Counted from the stretch's first letter, positions 26,704 to 35,652 are shown. The stretch is 64,000 nucleotides of DNA from Microbacterium sp. Leaf151 (GCF_001424225.1 NZ_LMOR01000002.1:310001-374000); one strand, 5' to 3'. Made by a program: numbers and translations. The notes: generated by a model from the letters alone, not told the origin.

Positions 26704-27692
26704 TGCCCGAAGGGCATTCCGTCCACCGCATCGCCCGGCAGTTCGAGCGCAACATCGTGGGCCGCACGGTCGCGGCATCCAGTCCCCAGGGCCGTTTCGT
26801 CGAGGGCGCCGAGGTCATCGACGGGCGCGAGGCGCTCGAGGTGCAAGCCGTCGCCAAGCAGATGTTCCTGCGGTTCGACGGAGACGTCTGGCTGCGTGTT
26901 CACCTGGGGATGTACGGCGCCTGGGATTTCTCGGGCGACGTGTCGGTCGATGCGACCATCGCGTCGTCCAACGGACGCATGGGGCAGACGAACCAGCGCG
27001 GCACGGTGATCGACGACGCCATCATGGATGCCGCCGGCGAGAACTCCCTCAGTTCGATCGGCGCCCCGCGACGCGCCCGCGTGCGCATGTCGGAGCAGAC
27101 CACCGGGCTCGACGAGCAGACGGAATGGCCGCCGCCGGTCGTGGGCGCGGTGCGCCTGCGTCTTCTCACCGAGACGACCTGCGCCGATCTGCGGGGTCCG
27201 ACGGCGTGCGTCCTGCAGACACCCGACGAGATCGCCGCGGTCATCGCCAAGCTCGGCCCCGATCCCCTCGTCGACGATGTCGCCGAGGGGGAGGAGCGCT
27301 TCACCGCCACGGTGAGGAAGAAGCCGACGGCGATCGGACTGCTGCTGATGGACCAGGCGGTGGTGAGCGGGATCGGCAACGTCTACCGCGCCGAGCTGCT
27401 GTTCCGTGCGCGGCAGAACCCCCACACCCCCGGCCGTGAGGTGCCGGAAGAGGTCGTGCGCGGTATCTGGCGCGACTGGGCGCGACTGCTGCCCATCGGC
27501 GTCGAGACCGGTCAGATGATGACCATGGACGACCTCGACCCCGCGGCCTACCGCCGCGCCATGGCCCACCGCGACGACCGGCACTGGGTGTACCACCGCG
27601 CGGGCCTGCCCTGCCGTGTCTGCGGCACCACTGTGCTGATGGAGGAGGCGGCGGGGCGCAAGCTCTACTGGTGCCCGAGGTGCCAGGCGTGA
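26703..27692 (+). CDS. nei: Fpg/Nei-family DNA glycosylase
   Basis: Base-excision repair enzyme that removes oxidised bases and cleaves the abasic strand. The N-terminus MPEGHSVHRIARQF gives the catalytic Pro2-Glu3 pair with the Nei-type EGH rather than the MutM-type PELPEV. The H2TH region is DQAVVSGIGNVYRAELLF near 220, and the C-terminal zinc finger is CRVCGTTVLMEEAAGRKLYWCPRC. 329 residues with an insert (about 80-140) relative to short Nei proteins. Translationally coupled to rpiB. Confidence 0.92.
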   Translation: MPEGHSVHRIARQFERNIVGRTVAASSPQGRFVEGAEVIDGREALEVQAVAKQMFLRFDGDVWLRVHLGMYGAWDFSGDVSVDATIASSNGRMGQTNQRGTVIDDAIMDAAGENSLSSIGAPRRARVRMSEQTTGLDEQTEWPPPVVGAVRLRLLTETTCADLRGPTACVLQTPDEIAAVIAKLGPDPLVDDVAEGEERFTATVRKKPTAIGLLLMDQAVVSGIGNVYRAELLFRARQNPHTPGREVPEEVVRGIWRDWARLLPIGVETGQMMTMDDLDPAAYRRAMAHRDDRHWVYHRAGLPCRVCGTTVLMEEAAGRKLYWCPRCQA

Positions 27693-27747
27693 GGCGGCGG
27701 GCGGTCTTCCGCGCGGGCTGCTGAGCTCGCCCGCGCCACCGGCGTTC

Positions 27748-27753
27748 TAGGCT
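27748..27753 (+). promoter_or_regulatory. -10 element, leaderless PaiB-like gene
   Basis: TAGGCT, six bases before the GTG at 27760. Confidence 0.6.
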
Positions 27754-27759
27754 GAACCG

Positions 27760-28383
27760 GTGCGTCAGAACCCCAGCTTCGCGATGACCGACGTCGGTGA
27801 GATCCGACGCCTGATCGACCGCCACCCGTGGGTCACACTCGTCAGTCAGACCGACGACGGCCTCGTCGCCTCGCACTACGCCGTCATGCTCGACGACGAA
27901 CGTGACGACCTCACCATCGTCGGTCACGTCGGCAAACCCGACGACCTCATCCTCGGGCTCGGCGATCGCGAACTGCTCGTGGTCGTACAGGGCCCCCACG
28001 GCTACATCACCCCCCGGTGGTACGGCGACGTCCCGGCCGTGCCGACGTGGAACTTCGTGTCGGCGCACCTGTCCGGCATCCCGGAACTGCTCACGCCGCA
28101 GGAGAACCTGCGCGTGCTCGAACGTCTGGTGGCCCGTTTCGAGGGCGACGACGCCGACGCGCGCGGCCTCTACGCGCTGCCCAACGACGCCGCGTTCGTG
28201 GAGCGGCTGGAGCGTGGGACGGTCGGCTTCCGCCTCACGCCCACGCGGGTCACCGCCAAGCGCAAGCTCAGCCAGAACAAGAGCGCCGAGGTGGTCGAGA
28301 CGGTGATCCAGGGCGTGTCCGCACAGAACCCCGAGCTCTCGGCCGAGATGCGTCGGGCCGCCGACGCGCGGGTGCGCCCGTGA
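27760..28383 (+). CDS. PaiB-like FMN-binding protein
   Basis: 207-residue split-barrel flavin-binding protein of the PaiB family: RQNPSFAMTDVGEIRRLIDRHPWVTLVSQ at the start, VGHVGKPDDLI, then GPHGYITPRWYGDVPAVPTWNFVSAHL, the most conserved segment, and GFRLTPTRVTAKRKLSQNKS at the end. In Bacillus PaiB is a regulator of protease and sporulation genes; here an oxidoreductase role is equally possible. It overlaps the next gene by four bases (GTGA). Confidence 0.88.
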   Translation: MRQNPSFAMTDVGEIRRLIDRHPWVTLVSQTDDGLVASHYAVMLDDERDDLTIVGHVGKPDDLILGLGDRELLVVVQGPHGYITPRWYGDVPAVPTWNFVSAHLSGIPELLTPQENLRVLERLVARFEGDDADARGLYALPNDAAFVERLERGTVGFRLTPTRVTAKRKLSQNKSAEVVETVIQGVSAQNPELSAEMRRAADARVRP

Positions 28384-29870
28384 TCGGCGAGAGCGCGGGG
28401 TTCCTCCGCGCGGTGCGGGTCGCGGGTCCCGGTAGCGAGTTCCTCCCCACCGATGAACCGGTCGACATCGTCATCGCGGGCGGGCGAATCGCCGACATCG
28501 CGCCCACCGGCAATCTGCGTCCGACCGGTCTCGTGATCGACGGCGAGGGCGGCTGGTTGCTTCCAGGGCTCTGGGACCACCACGTCCACGCGCTCCAGTG
28601 GGCGCTCGTCGCTGATCGCGTCCCCCTCGCCGGAGTCTCGTCGGCGCGCGAGGCGGCCGCCGTCATGGGCGCGGCGGCGCTGAGCGAGGGATGCCGCGTC
28701 GGCGTCGGATTCCGCGACGGCCTGTGGTCCGACGCGCCGAGCCTGCAGATGCTGGATGCCACCACCGGCGTCTTTCCGACCTATCTCATCAACGCCGACG
28801 TGCACAGTGTCTGGCTCAACTCGGCGGCCTTCCGGCGCGAGGGCTTCGCGCCCGTGGCATCCGGGATGCTGCGCGAGGAGGACGCCTTCGAGATCTCGCG
28901 TCGCCTGAACGCCGTCCACCCCGAGGTCGCCGACCGGGCCGTGGAGCGCATGGCGCGGGCAGCCGCCGCCCGCGGAATCGTGGGCATGGTCGATCTCGAC
29001 ATGACGTGGAACGACGGCCCGTGGCAGCGGCGCGCGGCGCGCGGTTTCGACACGGTGCGCGTGACGTACGGCACATACCCGCAGCACCTGGATCGGGCGA
29101 TCACCGAGGGCCTTCGCACGGGAGACCCCGTGCGCGGCGCCGTCGACGACCTGATCCGTGTCGGACCGTTCAAGGCCATTACCGATGGATCGCTCGGGAC
29201 ACGCACCGCCGCGTGCGCGCACCACTACCCGGGCGACGTCGACAACCACGGCCTGCTGACCGTGGCACCCGACGAGCTCGTCGAGATGATGACGCGGGCG
29301 ACGGCGGCGGGTCTGGAGTGCGCCATCCACGCGATCGGCGACGTCGCCAACAGTCACGCCCTCGACGCGTACGCACGAAGCGGTGCCGTCGGCACCATCG
29401 AGCACGCGCAGCTCGTCGCCCACGCCGACATCCCGCGCTTCGCTCGGCTGGGGGTGGCGGCGAGTGTTCAGCCCGAGCATGCGCTGGACGACCGCGACAT
29501 GACGGATGCCGTGTGGGCGGAGCAGTCCGCGCAGCCGTACCCGCTACGGGCCCTGGTCGACAGCGGCGCGAACGTGCGCTTCGGGTCCGACGCCCCGGTG
29601 GCGCCGCTCGATCCGTGGGCGGCAATGGCGTCGGCGGTGTTCCGCACACGCGACGGGCGCGACGCCTGGCAGCCGCACCAGAGAGTCGACATCGGCACGG
29701 CGATCGCGGCATCCACCGTCGGCGGATCGACGGCGCCGGCCGAGATCTCACCCGGCGCGGCGGCGGATCTCGTCATCGTCGGAGCAGACCCCCTCACGGC
29801 CGACGAGCGGAGCCTGCGGACGATGCCGGTGCGCACGACGCTGATCGCCGGTCGGGTCACGCACGGCTGA
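28380..29870 (+). CDS. Amidohydrolase (YtcJ-like, amidohydrolase 3)
   Basis: 496-residue metal-dependent hydrolase. GLWDHHVHALQW near residue 62 carries the first pair of metal ligands, AIHAIGDVAN and IEHAQLV carry the barrel His residues, and VRFGSDAPVAPLDPW the final Asp. The N-terminal beta-sandwich start (VDIVIAGGRIADI) and the C-terminal ADLVIVGADPL complete the fold. Natural substrate unknown. The GTG start overlaps the PaiB-like gene, so they share a transcript. Confidence 0.88.
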   Translation: MIGESAGFLRAVRVAGPGSEFLPTDEPVDIVIAGGRIADIAPTGNLRPTGLVIDGEGGWLLPGLWDHHVHALQWALVADRVPLAGVSSAREAAAVMGAAALSEGCRVGVGFRDGLWSDAPSLQMLDATTGVFPTYLINADVHSVWLNSAAFRREGFAPVASGMLREEDAFEISRRLNAVHPEVADRAVERMARAAAARGIVGMVDLDMTWNDGPWQRRAARGFDTVRVTYGTYPQHLDRAITEGLRTGDPVRGAVDDLIRVGPFKAITDGSLGTRTAACAHHYPGDVDNHGLLTVAPDELVEMMTRATAAGLECAIHAIGDVANSHALDAYARSGAVGTIEHAQLVAHADIPRFARLGVAASVQPEHALDDRDMTDAVWAEQSAQPYPLRALVDSGANVRFGSDAPVAPLDPWAAMASAVFRTRDGRDAWQPHQRVDIGTAIAASTVGGSTAPAEISPGAAADLVIVGADPLTADERSLRTMPVRTTLIAGRVTHG

Positions 29871-29960
29871 GCCCCGCGCGTGAGGGGTCGATGAGCGTCG
29901 CCTGGCATTCACTCGGCGACACGTGCTGACCCCTCACGCGATCGTCACGAGAACGACGAA

Positions 29961-29986
29961 GGGGGCGGCGCCGAAGCACCGCCCCC
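29961..29986 (-). terminator. Terminator of dps
   Basis: 8-bp GC stem GGGGGCGG/CCGCCCCC with a ten-base loop just after the dps stop; TTCGTCGTT follows on the minus strand. Confidence 0.6.
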
Positions 29987-30000
29987 TCAGAAAACACGTC

Positions 30001-30486
30001 TTACGCGGCGAGGTGCGCGAACAGGAACCAGCGGTCCTTGTCGAGGCCGCGCTTGATCTCGATGGCGACGTCCTGGCTCGACATGTCGACCTCGTTGAGG
30101 CCCTCGATGGCGGCCTCGAGGTCGACGAGCACGGCGTCGATGTCGGCGATGACGGCGCGGATGACGACGTCGGACTGTGCGAAGCCGGCGGGCACCTCGG
30201 TGGCCTTGGCCTTGGCTGCGACGGTCGACAGACGGGCGTCGATCGGCAGGCCCAGGGCGACGATGCGCTCAGCGGCGAGGTCGGCCCAGTCCTGCGCGTG
30301 GGCGACGACCGTGTCGAGCAGCTCGTGCACGCCGATGAAGTTGGCACCGCGCACGTGCCAGTGTGCCTGCTTGCCGTTGACGACGAGCGCCTCGAGGCCG
30401 ATCACGACGGGGGAGAGGAACTGGGCGGTGCCGGCTGCCATGGTCGGATCGACGGTGGTGGCGGCGGGGGTCTGAACGATGCTCAT
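30001..30486 (-). CDS. dps: Dps/ferritin-like DNA-protection protein
   Basis: Forms a 12-subunit shell that oxidises and stores iron and shields DNA from peroxide. 161 residues. The ferroxidase ligands sit in KQAHWHVRG (His42, His44), VHELLD (His54, Asp58) and the DLAAERI segment (Asp69, Glu73). No long Lys-rich N-terminal tail, so DNA binding may be weak. AAGGAG lies five to six bases before the ATG. The upstream region is unusually AT-rich and contains a partial DtxR/IdeR-like site. Confidence 0.93.
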   Translation of the reverse strand: MSIVQTPAATTVDPTMAAGTAQFLSPVVIGLEALVVNGKQAHWHVRGANFIGVHELLDTVVAHAQDWADLAAERIVALGLPIDARLSTVAAKAKATEVPAGFAQSDVVIRAVIADIDAVLVDLEAAIEGLNEVDMSSQDVAIEIKRGLDKDRWFLFAHLAA

Positions 30487-30559
30487 TTTTGCTCCTTAGG
30501 CGACGTTCGAAGTCTGATGTAAAGAACGCTACTCACTCTGTTCCATTCCGCAAGCAAGA

Positions 30560-30578
30560 TGAGGCTCGGCTAAATCCC
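30560..30578. promoter_or_regulatory. Possible DtxR/IdeR-like iron box upstream of dps
   Basis: TGAGGCTCGGCTAAATCCC shares its left two thirds with the actinobacterial consensus TWAGGTTAGSCTAACCTWA (about 11-12 of 19 bases); the right end is poor. It lies about 75 bases before dps. Confidence 0.25.
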
Positions 30579-30641
30579 TGGTGAATAGGCAATCCTCACC
30601 TACTCTCCGGCGGCATTTGCGGCGGCGTCGGCGACCGTGGA

Positions 30642-30647
30642 TAGGGT
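30642..30647 (+). promoter_or_regulatory. -10 element, leaderless gamma carbonic anhydrase gene
   Basis: TAGGGT, seven bases before the ATG at 30655. Confidence 0.55.
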
Positions 30648-30654
30648 CGGGCGC

Positions 30655-31215
30655 ATGACGATCGCCCCGGATGCCACCGTGCTCGCCCTCCCTGACGCCG
30701 CCCCCGCTCTCGATGCCGCCGCGTTCGTGGCATCCGGTGCGCGGATCGTGGGGGAGGTGCACCTCGGCGAAGGCGCGAGCGTCTGGTACAACGCGGTCCT
30801 TCGAGCGGACAGCGCGTCGATCACGGTCGGGGCGCGCAGCAACCTGCAGGACAACGTCTCGGTGCACGTCGATGCCGGGCGGCCCGTGGTCATCGGGGCC
30901 GACGTGTCGGTGGGGCACAACGCCGTCGTCCACGGATGCACGATCGGCGACGGCTCGCTGATCGGCATGGGCAGCGTCGTCCTCTCCGGCGCCGAGATCG
31001 GACCCGGATGCCTCGTGGCCGGGGGAGCGGTCGTGCTCGAGGGCACGGTGGTGCCGGCGGGCTCGCTCGTGGCGGGCGTTCCGGCGAAGGTGCGGCGTGC
31101 GCTCAGCGACGATGAGCGGGCTAAGATGCTGCGGAACGCGCAGACCTACGTCGCGCACAGCGCTCGGCACCGTTCAGCGCTGCTCGTCGGAGAACGGCCG
31201 GCACTCGGCGAGTGA
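30655..31215 (+). CDS. Gamma-class carbonic anhydrase-like protein
   Basis: 186-residue left-handed beta-helix protein built of hexapeptide repeats, ending in an alpha helix. His71 (SVHVD), His88 (VGHNA) and His93 (VVHGC) match the three zinc ligands of gamma carbonic anhydrases, and Gln65-Asp66 are conserved. The catalytic Glu loop of the Methanosarcina enzyme is absent, as in most bacterial homologues, so CO2 hydration activity is likely but unproven. Confidence 0.88.
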   Translation: MTIAPDATVLALPDAAPALDAAAFVASGARIVGEVHLGEGASVWYNAVLRADSASITVGARSNLQDNVSVHVDAGRPVVIGADVSVGHNAVVHGCTIGDGSLIGMGSVVLSGAEIGPGCLVAGGAVVLEGTVVPAGSLVAGVPAKVRRALSDDERAKMLRNAQTYVAHSARHRSALLVGERPALGE

Positions 31216-31243
31216 AGCCCCTTGCGGGACGCGGGTCGGTCCG

Positions 31244-31249
31244 TAGGCT
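31244..31249 (+). promoter_or_regulatory. -10 element, leaderless 120-aa gene
   Basis: TAGGCT, six bases before the ATG at 31256. Confidence 0.55.
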
Positions 31250-31255
31250 CGCGCC

Positions 31256-31618
31256 ATGCACATCACGTCACTGCAACCGGGTGAAGTCTTCGTCTTCGGA
31301 TCGAACGCATCCGGCGCGCACGGCGGGGGAGCGGCGCGCTTCGCCCTCGACCACTTCGGCGCCGTCTGGGGTCAGAGCGAAGGACTGCAGGGCCAGTCGT
31401 ACGGCATCGACACGATGTCGGGGCTGACGGTGTTCGAGGAGCAGGTGCGACGGTTCGTCGCCTTCGCGGCCGCGCATCCTGACCTGCGGTTCCTCGTCAC
31501 CGAGGTGGGGTGCGGGATCGCCGGGTACCGCCCGAACCAGGTCGCGGGCTTCTTCGCGGATGCCGGGGAGAACGTCGTCCTGCCGAAGTCTTTCCGTGCG
31601 GTGACGGACGCGACATGA
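31256..31618 (+). CDS. A1S_2505-type (phage non-structural-like) protein
   Basis: 120-residue protein. The block FVFGSNASGAHGGGAARFAL is followed by FGAVWGQSEGLQGQSYGIDT and FLVTEVGCGIAGY, a pattern I recall from small proteins labelled A1S_2505 family phage non-structural protein, often found in phages and plasmids. The glycine-rich GSN-G-HG-GAA loop suggests a nucleotide- or ADP-ribose-type binding fold. No other phage gene is nearby, so it may be a domesticated single gene. Function unknown. Confidence 0.65.
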   Translation: MHITSLQPGEVFVFGSNASGAHGGGAARFALDHFGAVWGQSEGLQGQSYGIDTMSGLTVFEEQVRRFVAFAAAHPDLRFLVTEVGCGIAGYRPNQVAGFFADAGENVVLPKSFRAVTDAT

Positions 31619-31632
31619 CAGCCAGGATGTGG

Positions 31633-31703
31633 AGGGGCTGACGAGAATCGAACTCGCATCATCTGTTTGGAAGACAGAGGCTTTACCACTAAGCTACAGC
31701 CCC
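31633..31703 (-). tRNA. tRNA-Gly (TCC)
   Basis: 71-base cloverleaf: acceptor GGGGCTG/CAGCCCC, anticodon loop CTTCCAA (anticodon TCC), T-loop GTTCGATTC. Discriminator T; CCA not encoded. Confidence 0.95.
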
Positions 31704-31840
31704 GAATTTCGGCATCCTGAAGAGGACGACGAACTCGAACTCGACCACTCTACGACACCCGCGCGGGTGGTGCGAACGCGACCCACGGGCGTCTCCGCCG
31801 GTTCCTGTCTGGCGGGACCTGCGCGCTCAGGCCGATCGAC

Positions 31841-31846
31841 TAGACT
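31841..31846 (+). promoter_or_regulatory. -10 element of tRNA-Pro (and perhaps tig)
   Basis: TAGACT about 40 bases before tRNA-Pro. No terminator separates tRNA-Pro from tig, so read-through is possible. Confidence 0.45.
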
Positions 31847-31885
31847 TTCAGCGGTCGTTTCGTCGGCGCGTGCCGCGCGCCGCCC

Positions 31886-31959
31886 CGGGGCGTAGCTCAG
31901 CTTGGTAGAGCGCCCGCTTTGGGAGCGGGAGGCCGCAGGTTCAAATCCTGTCGCCCCGA
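31886..31959 (+). tRNA. tRNA-Pro (TGG)
   Basis: 74-base cloverleaf: acceptor CGGGGCG/CGCCCCG, anticodon loop TTTGGGA (anticodon TGG), T-arm GGTTCAAATCC. CCA not encoded. 73 bases upstream of tig. Confidence 0.96.
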
Positions 31960-32032
31960 CGTCACGGCCCCACAGACCACAGGCCTAGCCGGCCCCCGCG
32001 TGCGCGCGGGCCACACGAGGAGAACGAACCGC

Positions 32033-33517
32033 ATGGTCAACAGCACCGTCGAGAAGCTCAGCCCCACCCGGGTCAAGCTCCACATCACGGTCTCGCCCGA
32101 CGAGCTCAAGCCGAGCATCGCGCACGCCTACGAGCACATCGCCAAAGATGTGCAGATCCCCGGCTTCCGCAAGGGCAAGGTGCCCGCGCCCATCATCGAC
32201 CAGCGCATGGGCCGCGGCGCCGTCATCGAGCACGCCGTCAACGAAGGGCTCGACGGGTTCTACCGCGCGGCCGTCGAGGCGAATGACCTGCGCGTGATCG
32301 GTCGCCCCAACGCCGAGATCATCGAACTGCCCGAGCTGAAAGACTTCTCGGGTGACCTGATCGTCGACGTCGAGGTCGACGTGCGCCCCGAGTTCGACCT
32401 GCCCGCGTACGACACCATCACGGTGACCGTCGACGCCGCCGAGGTCGACGAGGCCGGCATCGACGCCGAGCTCGACAAGCTGCGCGCCCGTTTCGGCACG
32501 CTCGTCACCGTCGACCGTCCCGCGACGACCGGTGACTTCGTCGAGCTCGACCTCGTCGCCACCATCGACGGTGCCGAGATCGACCGCGCCGAGGGCGTGT
32601 CGTACGAGATCGGTTCCGGCGAGCTGCTCGAGGGCATCGACGAGGCCATCGAGTCGCTCACCGCCGACGAAGAGACCACGTTCCGCTCGAAGCTCGTCGG
32701 CGGCGACCACGCCGGTGAAGAGGCCGAGGTGGCCGTGACCATCAAGGCCGTCAAGGAGCGCGAGCTCCCTGACGCTGACGACGACTTCGCCCAGATGGCA
32801 TCCGAGTTCGACACGATCGCCGAACTCCGCGAGTCGCTCAACGAGCGTGTCTCGCAGCAGTCGGTGTTCACGCAGGGCGCCGCTGCGCGCGACAAGTTCA
32901 TCGAAGCCCTCCTCGAGGCCGTCGAGATCCCCGTGCCGCCGGCGCTCATCGAGGACGAGGTCCACAACCACCTCGAGGGCGAGAACCGCCTCGAAGACGA
33001 CGAGCACCGCGCCGAGGTGACCGAGGCGAGCGAGAAGCAGTTCCGCACGCAGATGGTCCTCGACAAGATCGCCGAAGACGCCAACGTCCAGGTGTCGCAG
33101 GACGAGCTGACCCAGTACCTCATCCAGTCGGCCGCGCAGTACAACATGGCGCCGCAGGACTTCGTCAACGCGCTGCAGCAGGGCAACCAGCTGCCCGCGC
33201 TCGTCGGAGAGGTCGCGCGCAACAAGGCCCTGGCCATCGCGCTCGGCAAGGTCACGGTCGTCGACACCGACGGCAAGCCCGTCGATCTGACCGGCTTCGT
33301 CGCCGTCGAGGGCGAAGAGCCCACCGACGGCGAGGACGAGGTCGTCGAAGAGGCGCAGGAGATCGCTGACGCCGCGGCCGACGCCGACGCCGTCGTCGAG
33401 GCAGAAGAAGCGCCCGCCGAAGAGTCGCCCGCCGAGGAGGCCCCCGCGAAGGCCCCCGCCAAGAAGCGCGCCCCCGCCAAGAAGAAGGCCGCCGACAAGG
33501 CCGCTGACAGCGAGTAA
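32033..33517 (+). CDS. tig: Trigger factor
   Basis: Ribosome-bound chaperone and peptidyl-prolyl isomerase that meets nascent chains at the exit tunnel. 494 residues. The ribosome-binding domain shows the [15 protein letters not shown] signature near residue 43; the FKBP-like domain ([17 protein letters not shown]) covers about 160-245, then the helical chaperone arms. The last 70 residues are an acidic stretch followed by Lys/Ala/Pro repeats ([14 protein letters not shown]), a disordered tail found in some actinobacterial trigger factors. GAGGAG lies before the ATG. Followed by a strong terminator, then the Clp genes. Confidence 0.97.
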   Translation: MVNSTVEKLSPTRVKLHITVSPDELKPSIAHAYEHIAKDVQIPGFRKGKVPAPIIDQRMGRGAVIEHAVNEGLDGFYRAAVEANDLRVIGRPNAEIIELPELKDFSGDLIVDVEVDVRPEFDLPAYDTITVTVDAAEVDEAGIDAELDKLRARFGTLVTVDRPATTGDFVELDLVATIDGAEIDRAEGVSYEIGSGELLEGIDEAIESLTADEETTFRSKLVGGDHAGEEAEVAVTIKAVKERELPDADDDFAQMASEFDTIAELRESLNERVSQQSVFTQGAAARDKFIEALLEAVEIPVPPALIEDEVHNHLEGENRLEDDEHRAEVTEASEKQFRTQMVLDKIAEDANVQVSQDELTQYLIQSAAQYNMAPQDFVNALQQGNQLPALVGEVARNKALAIALGKVTVVDTDGKPVDLTGFVAVEGEEPTDGEDEVVEEAQEIADAAADADAVVEAEEAPAEESPAEEAPAKAPAKKRAPAKKKAADKAADSE

Positions 33518-33523
33518 GTCATG

Positions 33524-33561
33524 ACGAAGGGGGCGGATGCCGTGGCATCCGCCCCCTTCGT
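33524..33561 (+). terminator. Terminator of tig
   Basis: Perfect 18-bp stem (33524-33541 with 33544-33561) with only GT between the arms; the inner parts are CGGATGCC and GGCATCCG. It starts seven bases after the tig stop. Confidence 0.8.
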
Positions 33562-33583
33562 CGTTCCCGGATGCCGTCCCTAC

Positions 33584-33654
33584 CCCCTGTTGAGTGTCCA
33601 GGACACGCCGCAGGCCAGCCACCCGAACGGCGATTCCTGGACACTCAACAGGGG
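33584..33654. repeat. GTGTCCA palindromic element, copy A1
   Basis: Perfect 20-bp inverted arms CCCCTGTTGAGTGTCCAGGA (33584-33603) and their complement (33635-33654) around a 31-base core; TTTT follows on the plus strand. Member of the family also at 33700, 42787 and 48145-48439. Confidence 0.85.
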
Positions 33655-33699
33655 TTTTGGGGACGGGGCGTGCGAGCGAGTCGGCGGTGGCCCCGGATG

Positions 33700-33764
33700 C
33701 TGTTGAGTGTCCAGGACACGCCGCGCGGGGCCCGGTGATGCGGCGTGTTGTGGACAATCAACAG
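33700..33764. repeat. GTGTCCA palindromic element, copy A2
   Basis: Arms at 33700-33724 and 33740-33764 (25 bases, three mismatches), with the CACGCCGC inner part also seen at 48 kb. It lies 34 bases before the TPR gene, so it may be in its leader or promoter. Confidence 0.8.
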
Positions 33765-33797
33765 GACAGCACGACCCCAGGAGACCGGAGAGACGTC

Positions 33798-34286
33798 ATG
33801 GACGACTGGCAGAGCCGAGTGGATGCCGTGTGGGCCGACGAAACGCTCGACCCCACTGACGTGATCACCCGCATCGACGAGCTCGCTACGGAGCGTCCCC
33901 AGGACGACGCGGTGGCGCTGTTCGAGCGGGCCGGGGCCCGCGATTCGGCCGGGCGAGAGCGGGAGGCGGAGGGACTGTACCGCAGGGCGCTCCAGATCGG
34001 TCTCGACGACGAGCGTCGTACTCGTGCGACCATCCAACTCGCCAGCACGATCCGCAACCTCGGTGAGACGGCGGAAGCGCTGGCCCTGCTACGGGCGGAG
34101 TACGAGCGCGAGCCGCGCGGCGACCTGCACGACGCGGCGGCCGCCTTCTACGCGCTCGCGCTGGTGTCGAACGGGGAGCCCGAGAGGGCGGCATCCATCG
34201 CTCTGCAGGCGCTCGCCCCGCACCTACCGCGCTATACCCGGTCGGTGACCGGATACGCGCGTGAAATCGCCGAAGAACCGCGCTGA
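33798..34286 (+). CDS. Tetratricopeptide-repeat protein
   Basis: 162-residue helical protein with TPR-like pairs (ALFERAGARDSAGREREAEGLYRRALQIG and RATIQLASTIRNLGETAEALALLRAEYE), typical of a small protein-interaction scaffold. No enzymatic motif. The ATG at 33798 has CGGAGAG upstream. It lies alone between the palindrome cluster and clpP1; a chaperone-related role is only suggested by its neighbours tig and clp. Confidence 0.8.
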   Translation: MDDWQSRVDAVWADETLDPTDVITRIDELATERPQDDAVALFERAGARDSAGREREAEGLYRRALQIGLDDERRTRATIQLASTIRNLGETAEALALLRAEYEREPRGDLHDAAAAFYALALVSNGEPERAASIALQALAPHLPRYTRSVTGYAREIAEEPR

Positions 34287-34329
34287 TCCGCCCGCGGCGA
34301 ACACGGCATCCCGCCCCGGAACGCGCCGG

Positions 34330-34335
34330 TAGATT
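34330..34335 (+). promoter_or_regulatory. -10 element of clpP1-clpP2
   Basis: TAGATT, 30 bases before the clpP1 ATG; leaves a short leader with GAGGAG. Confidence 0.5.
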
Positions 34336-34364
34336 CGTTGAAGATCACCGGAAGAGGAGCACAC

Positions 34365-34952
34365 ATGCCCGAACCCCTTATGGCAACGAGCGTCTTCGAC
34401 AGGCTGCTGAAGGACCGCATCATCTGGCTCGGTTCCGAGGTGCGCGACGATAACGCCAACGAGATCTGCGCCAAGATCCTGCTGCTCGCAGCAGAAGACC
34501 CGCAGAAGGACATCTACCTCTACATCAACTCGCCTGGCGGCTCGATCACAGCCGGCATGGCGATTTACGACACCATGCAGTTCGTGCCGAACGACATCGT
34601 CACCGTCGGCATCGGCATGGCGGCGTCGATGGGCCAGTTGCTGCTGACCAGCGGCACCAAGGGCAAGCGCTACATCACGCCCAACGCCCGCGTGCTGCTG
34701 CACCAGCCGCACGGTGGCTTCGGCGGAACGTCGAGCGACATCCAGACGCAGGCGCAGCTCATCCTCGACATGAAGCGTCGCCTCGCCGAGATCACTGCGG
34801 CGCAGACGGGCAAGAGCGTCGAGCAGATCAACGAGGACGGCGACCGGGACCGTTGGTTCACGGCGCAGGAGGCCCTCGAGTACGGCTTCGTCGACCACAT
34901 GCGTGAGCACGCCACCGACGTCACCGGCGGCGGCGGAACCGCTGCGGTCTGA
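34365..34952 (+). CDS. clpP1: ATP-dependent Clp protease proteolytic subunit ClpP1
   Basis: Serine protease subunit of the Clp chamber. Catalytic triad Ser88 (GMAASMGQ), His113 (LLHQPHGG) and Asp162, spaced exactly as in E. coli ClpP. 195 residues. ATG 34365 is set by GAGGAG seven bases upstream; a TTG at 34338 and an ATG at 34380 are in frame but less likely. In actinobacteria ClpP1 and ClpP2 form a mixed two-ring tetradecamer. Followed 23 bases later by clpP2. Confidence 0.96.
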   Translation: MPEPLMATSVFDRLLKDRIIWLGSEVRDDNANEICAKILLLAAEDPQKDIYLYINSPGGSITAGMAIYDTMQFVPNDIVTVGIGMAASMGQLLLTSGTKGKRYITPNARVLLHQPHGGFGGTSSDIQTQAQLILDMKRRLAEITAAQTGKSVEQINEDGDRDRWFTAQEALEYGFVDHMREHATDVTGGGGTAAV

Positions 34953-34975
34953 GGCGAGAGGAAAAGGACACCGAC

Positions 34976-35638
34976 ATGAACATCCCCACCTTCGGCGGCG
35001 CCGCGGCGCACATGCCCTCGAGCCGCTACGTCCTCCCTCAGTTCGAGGAGCGCACGGCCTACGGCTACAAGCGCCAGGACCCCTACAACAAACTGTTCGA
35101 GGACCGCGTCATCTTCCTGGGCGTCCAGGTCGACGACGCCTCGGCCGACGATGTCATGGCCCAGCTGCTCGTGCTCGAGTCGCAGGACCCCGACCGCGAC
35201 ATCATCATGTACATCAACTCGCCCGGTGGCTCGTTCACGGCCATGACGGCGATCTACGACACGATGCAGTACGTCTCGCCGCAGATCCAGACCGTCGTGC
35301 TCGGCCAGGCGGCCTCGGCTGCCTCGGTGCTGCTCGCCGCCGGCGCCCCCGGCAAGCGTCTCGCCCTGCCGAACGCCCGCATCCTGATCCACCAGCCCGC
35401 GATGGGCGAGGCGGGCCACGGGCAGGCGTCCGACATCGAGATCCAGGCGCAGGAGATCCTCCGCATGCGCACCTGGCTCGAAGCCACGATGGCGCACCAC
35501 ACCGGTCAGGACGTCGCGAAGATCAACAAGGACATCGACCGCGACAAGATCCTCTCCGCTCACGAGGCGATGGAGTACGGCATCGTCGACCAGGTGCTGA
35601 CCACGCGCAAGCGTGTGCCCGCGGCTCTCACCGCCTGA
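34976..35638 (+). CDS. clpP2: ATP-dependent Clp protease proteolytic subunit ClpP2
   Basis: Second ClpP ring subunit. Triad Ser114 (QAASAASV), His139 (LIHQPAMG) and Asp188. 220 residues, with a 20-residue N-terminal extension (MNIPTFGGAAAHMPSSRY) likely removed on assembly. It is the ring that normally docks ClpX or ClpC in actinobacteria. GAGGAAAAGGACACC upstream provides the ribosome-binding site. A terminator follows. Confidence 0.96.
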   Translation: MNIPTFGGAAAHMPSSRYVLPQFEERTAYGYKRQDPYNKLFEDRVIFLGVQVDDASADDVMAQLLVLESQDPDRDIIMYINSPGGSFTAMTAIYDTMQYVSPQIQTVVLGQAASAASVLLAAGAPGKRLALPNARILIHQPAMGEAGHGQASDIEIQAQEILRMRTWLEATMAHHTGQDVAKINKDIDRDKILSAHEAMEYGIVDQVLTTRKRVPAALTA

Positions 35639-35652
35639 GGCACTCACCGCAC

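Noticed and set aside
22186-26778. 1530-residue open frame extending pepN far upstream
   Set aside because: The extra 680 residues are the antisense of hemH and rpiB. The GTG at 24735 has a ribosome-binding site and fits the family length.
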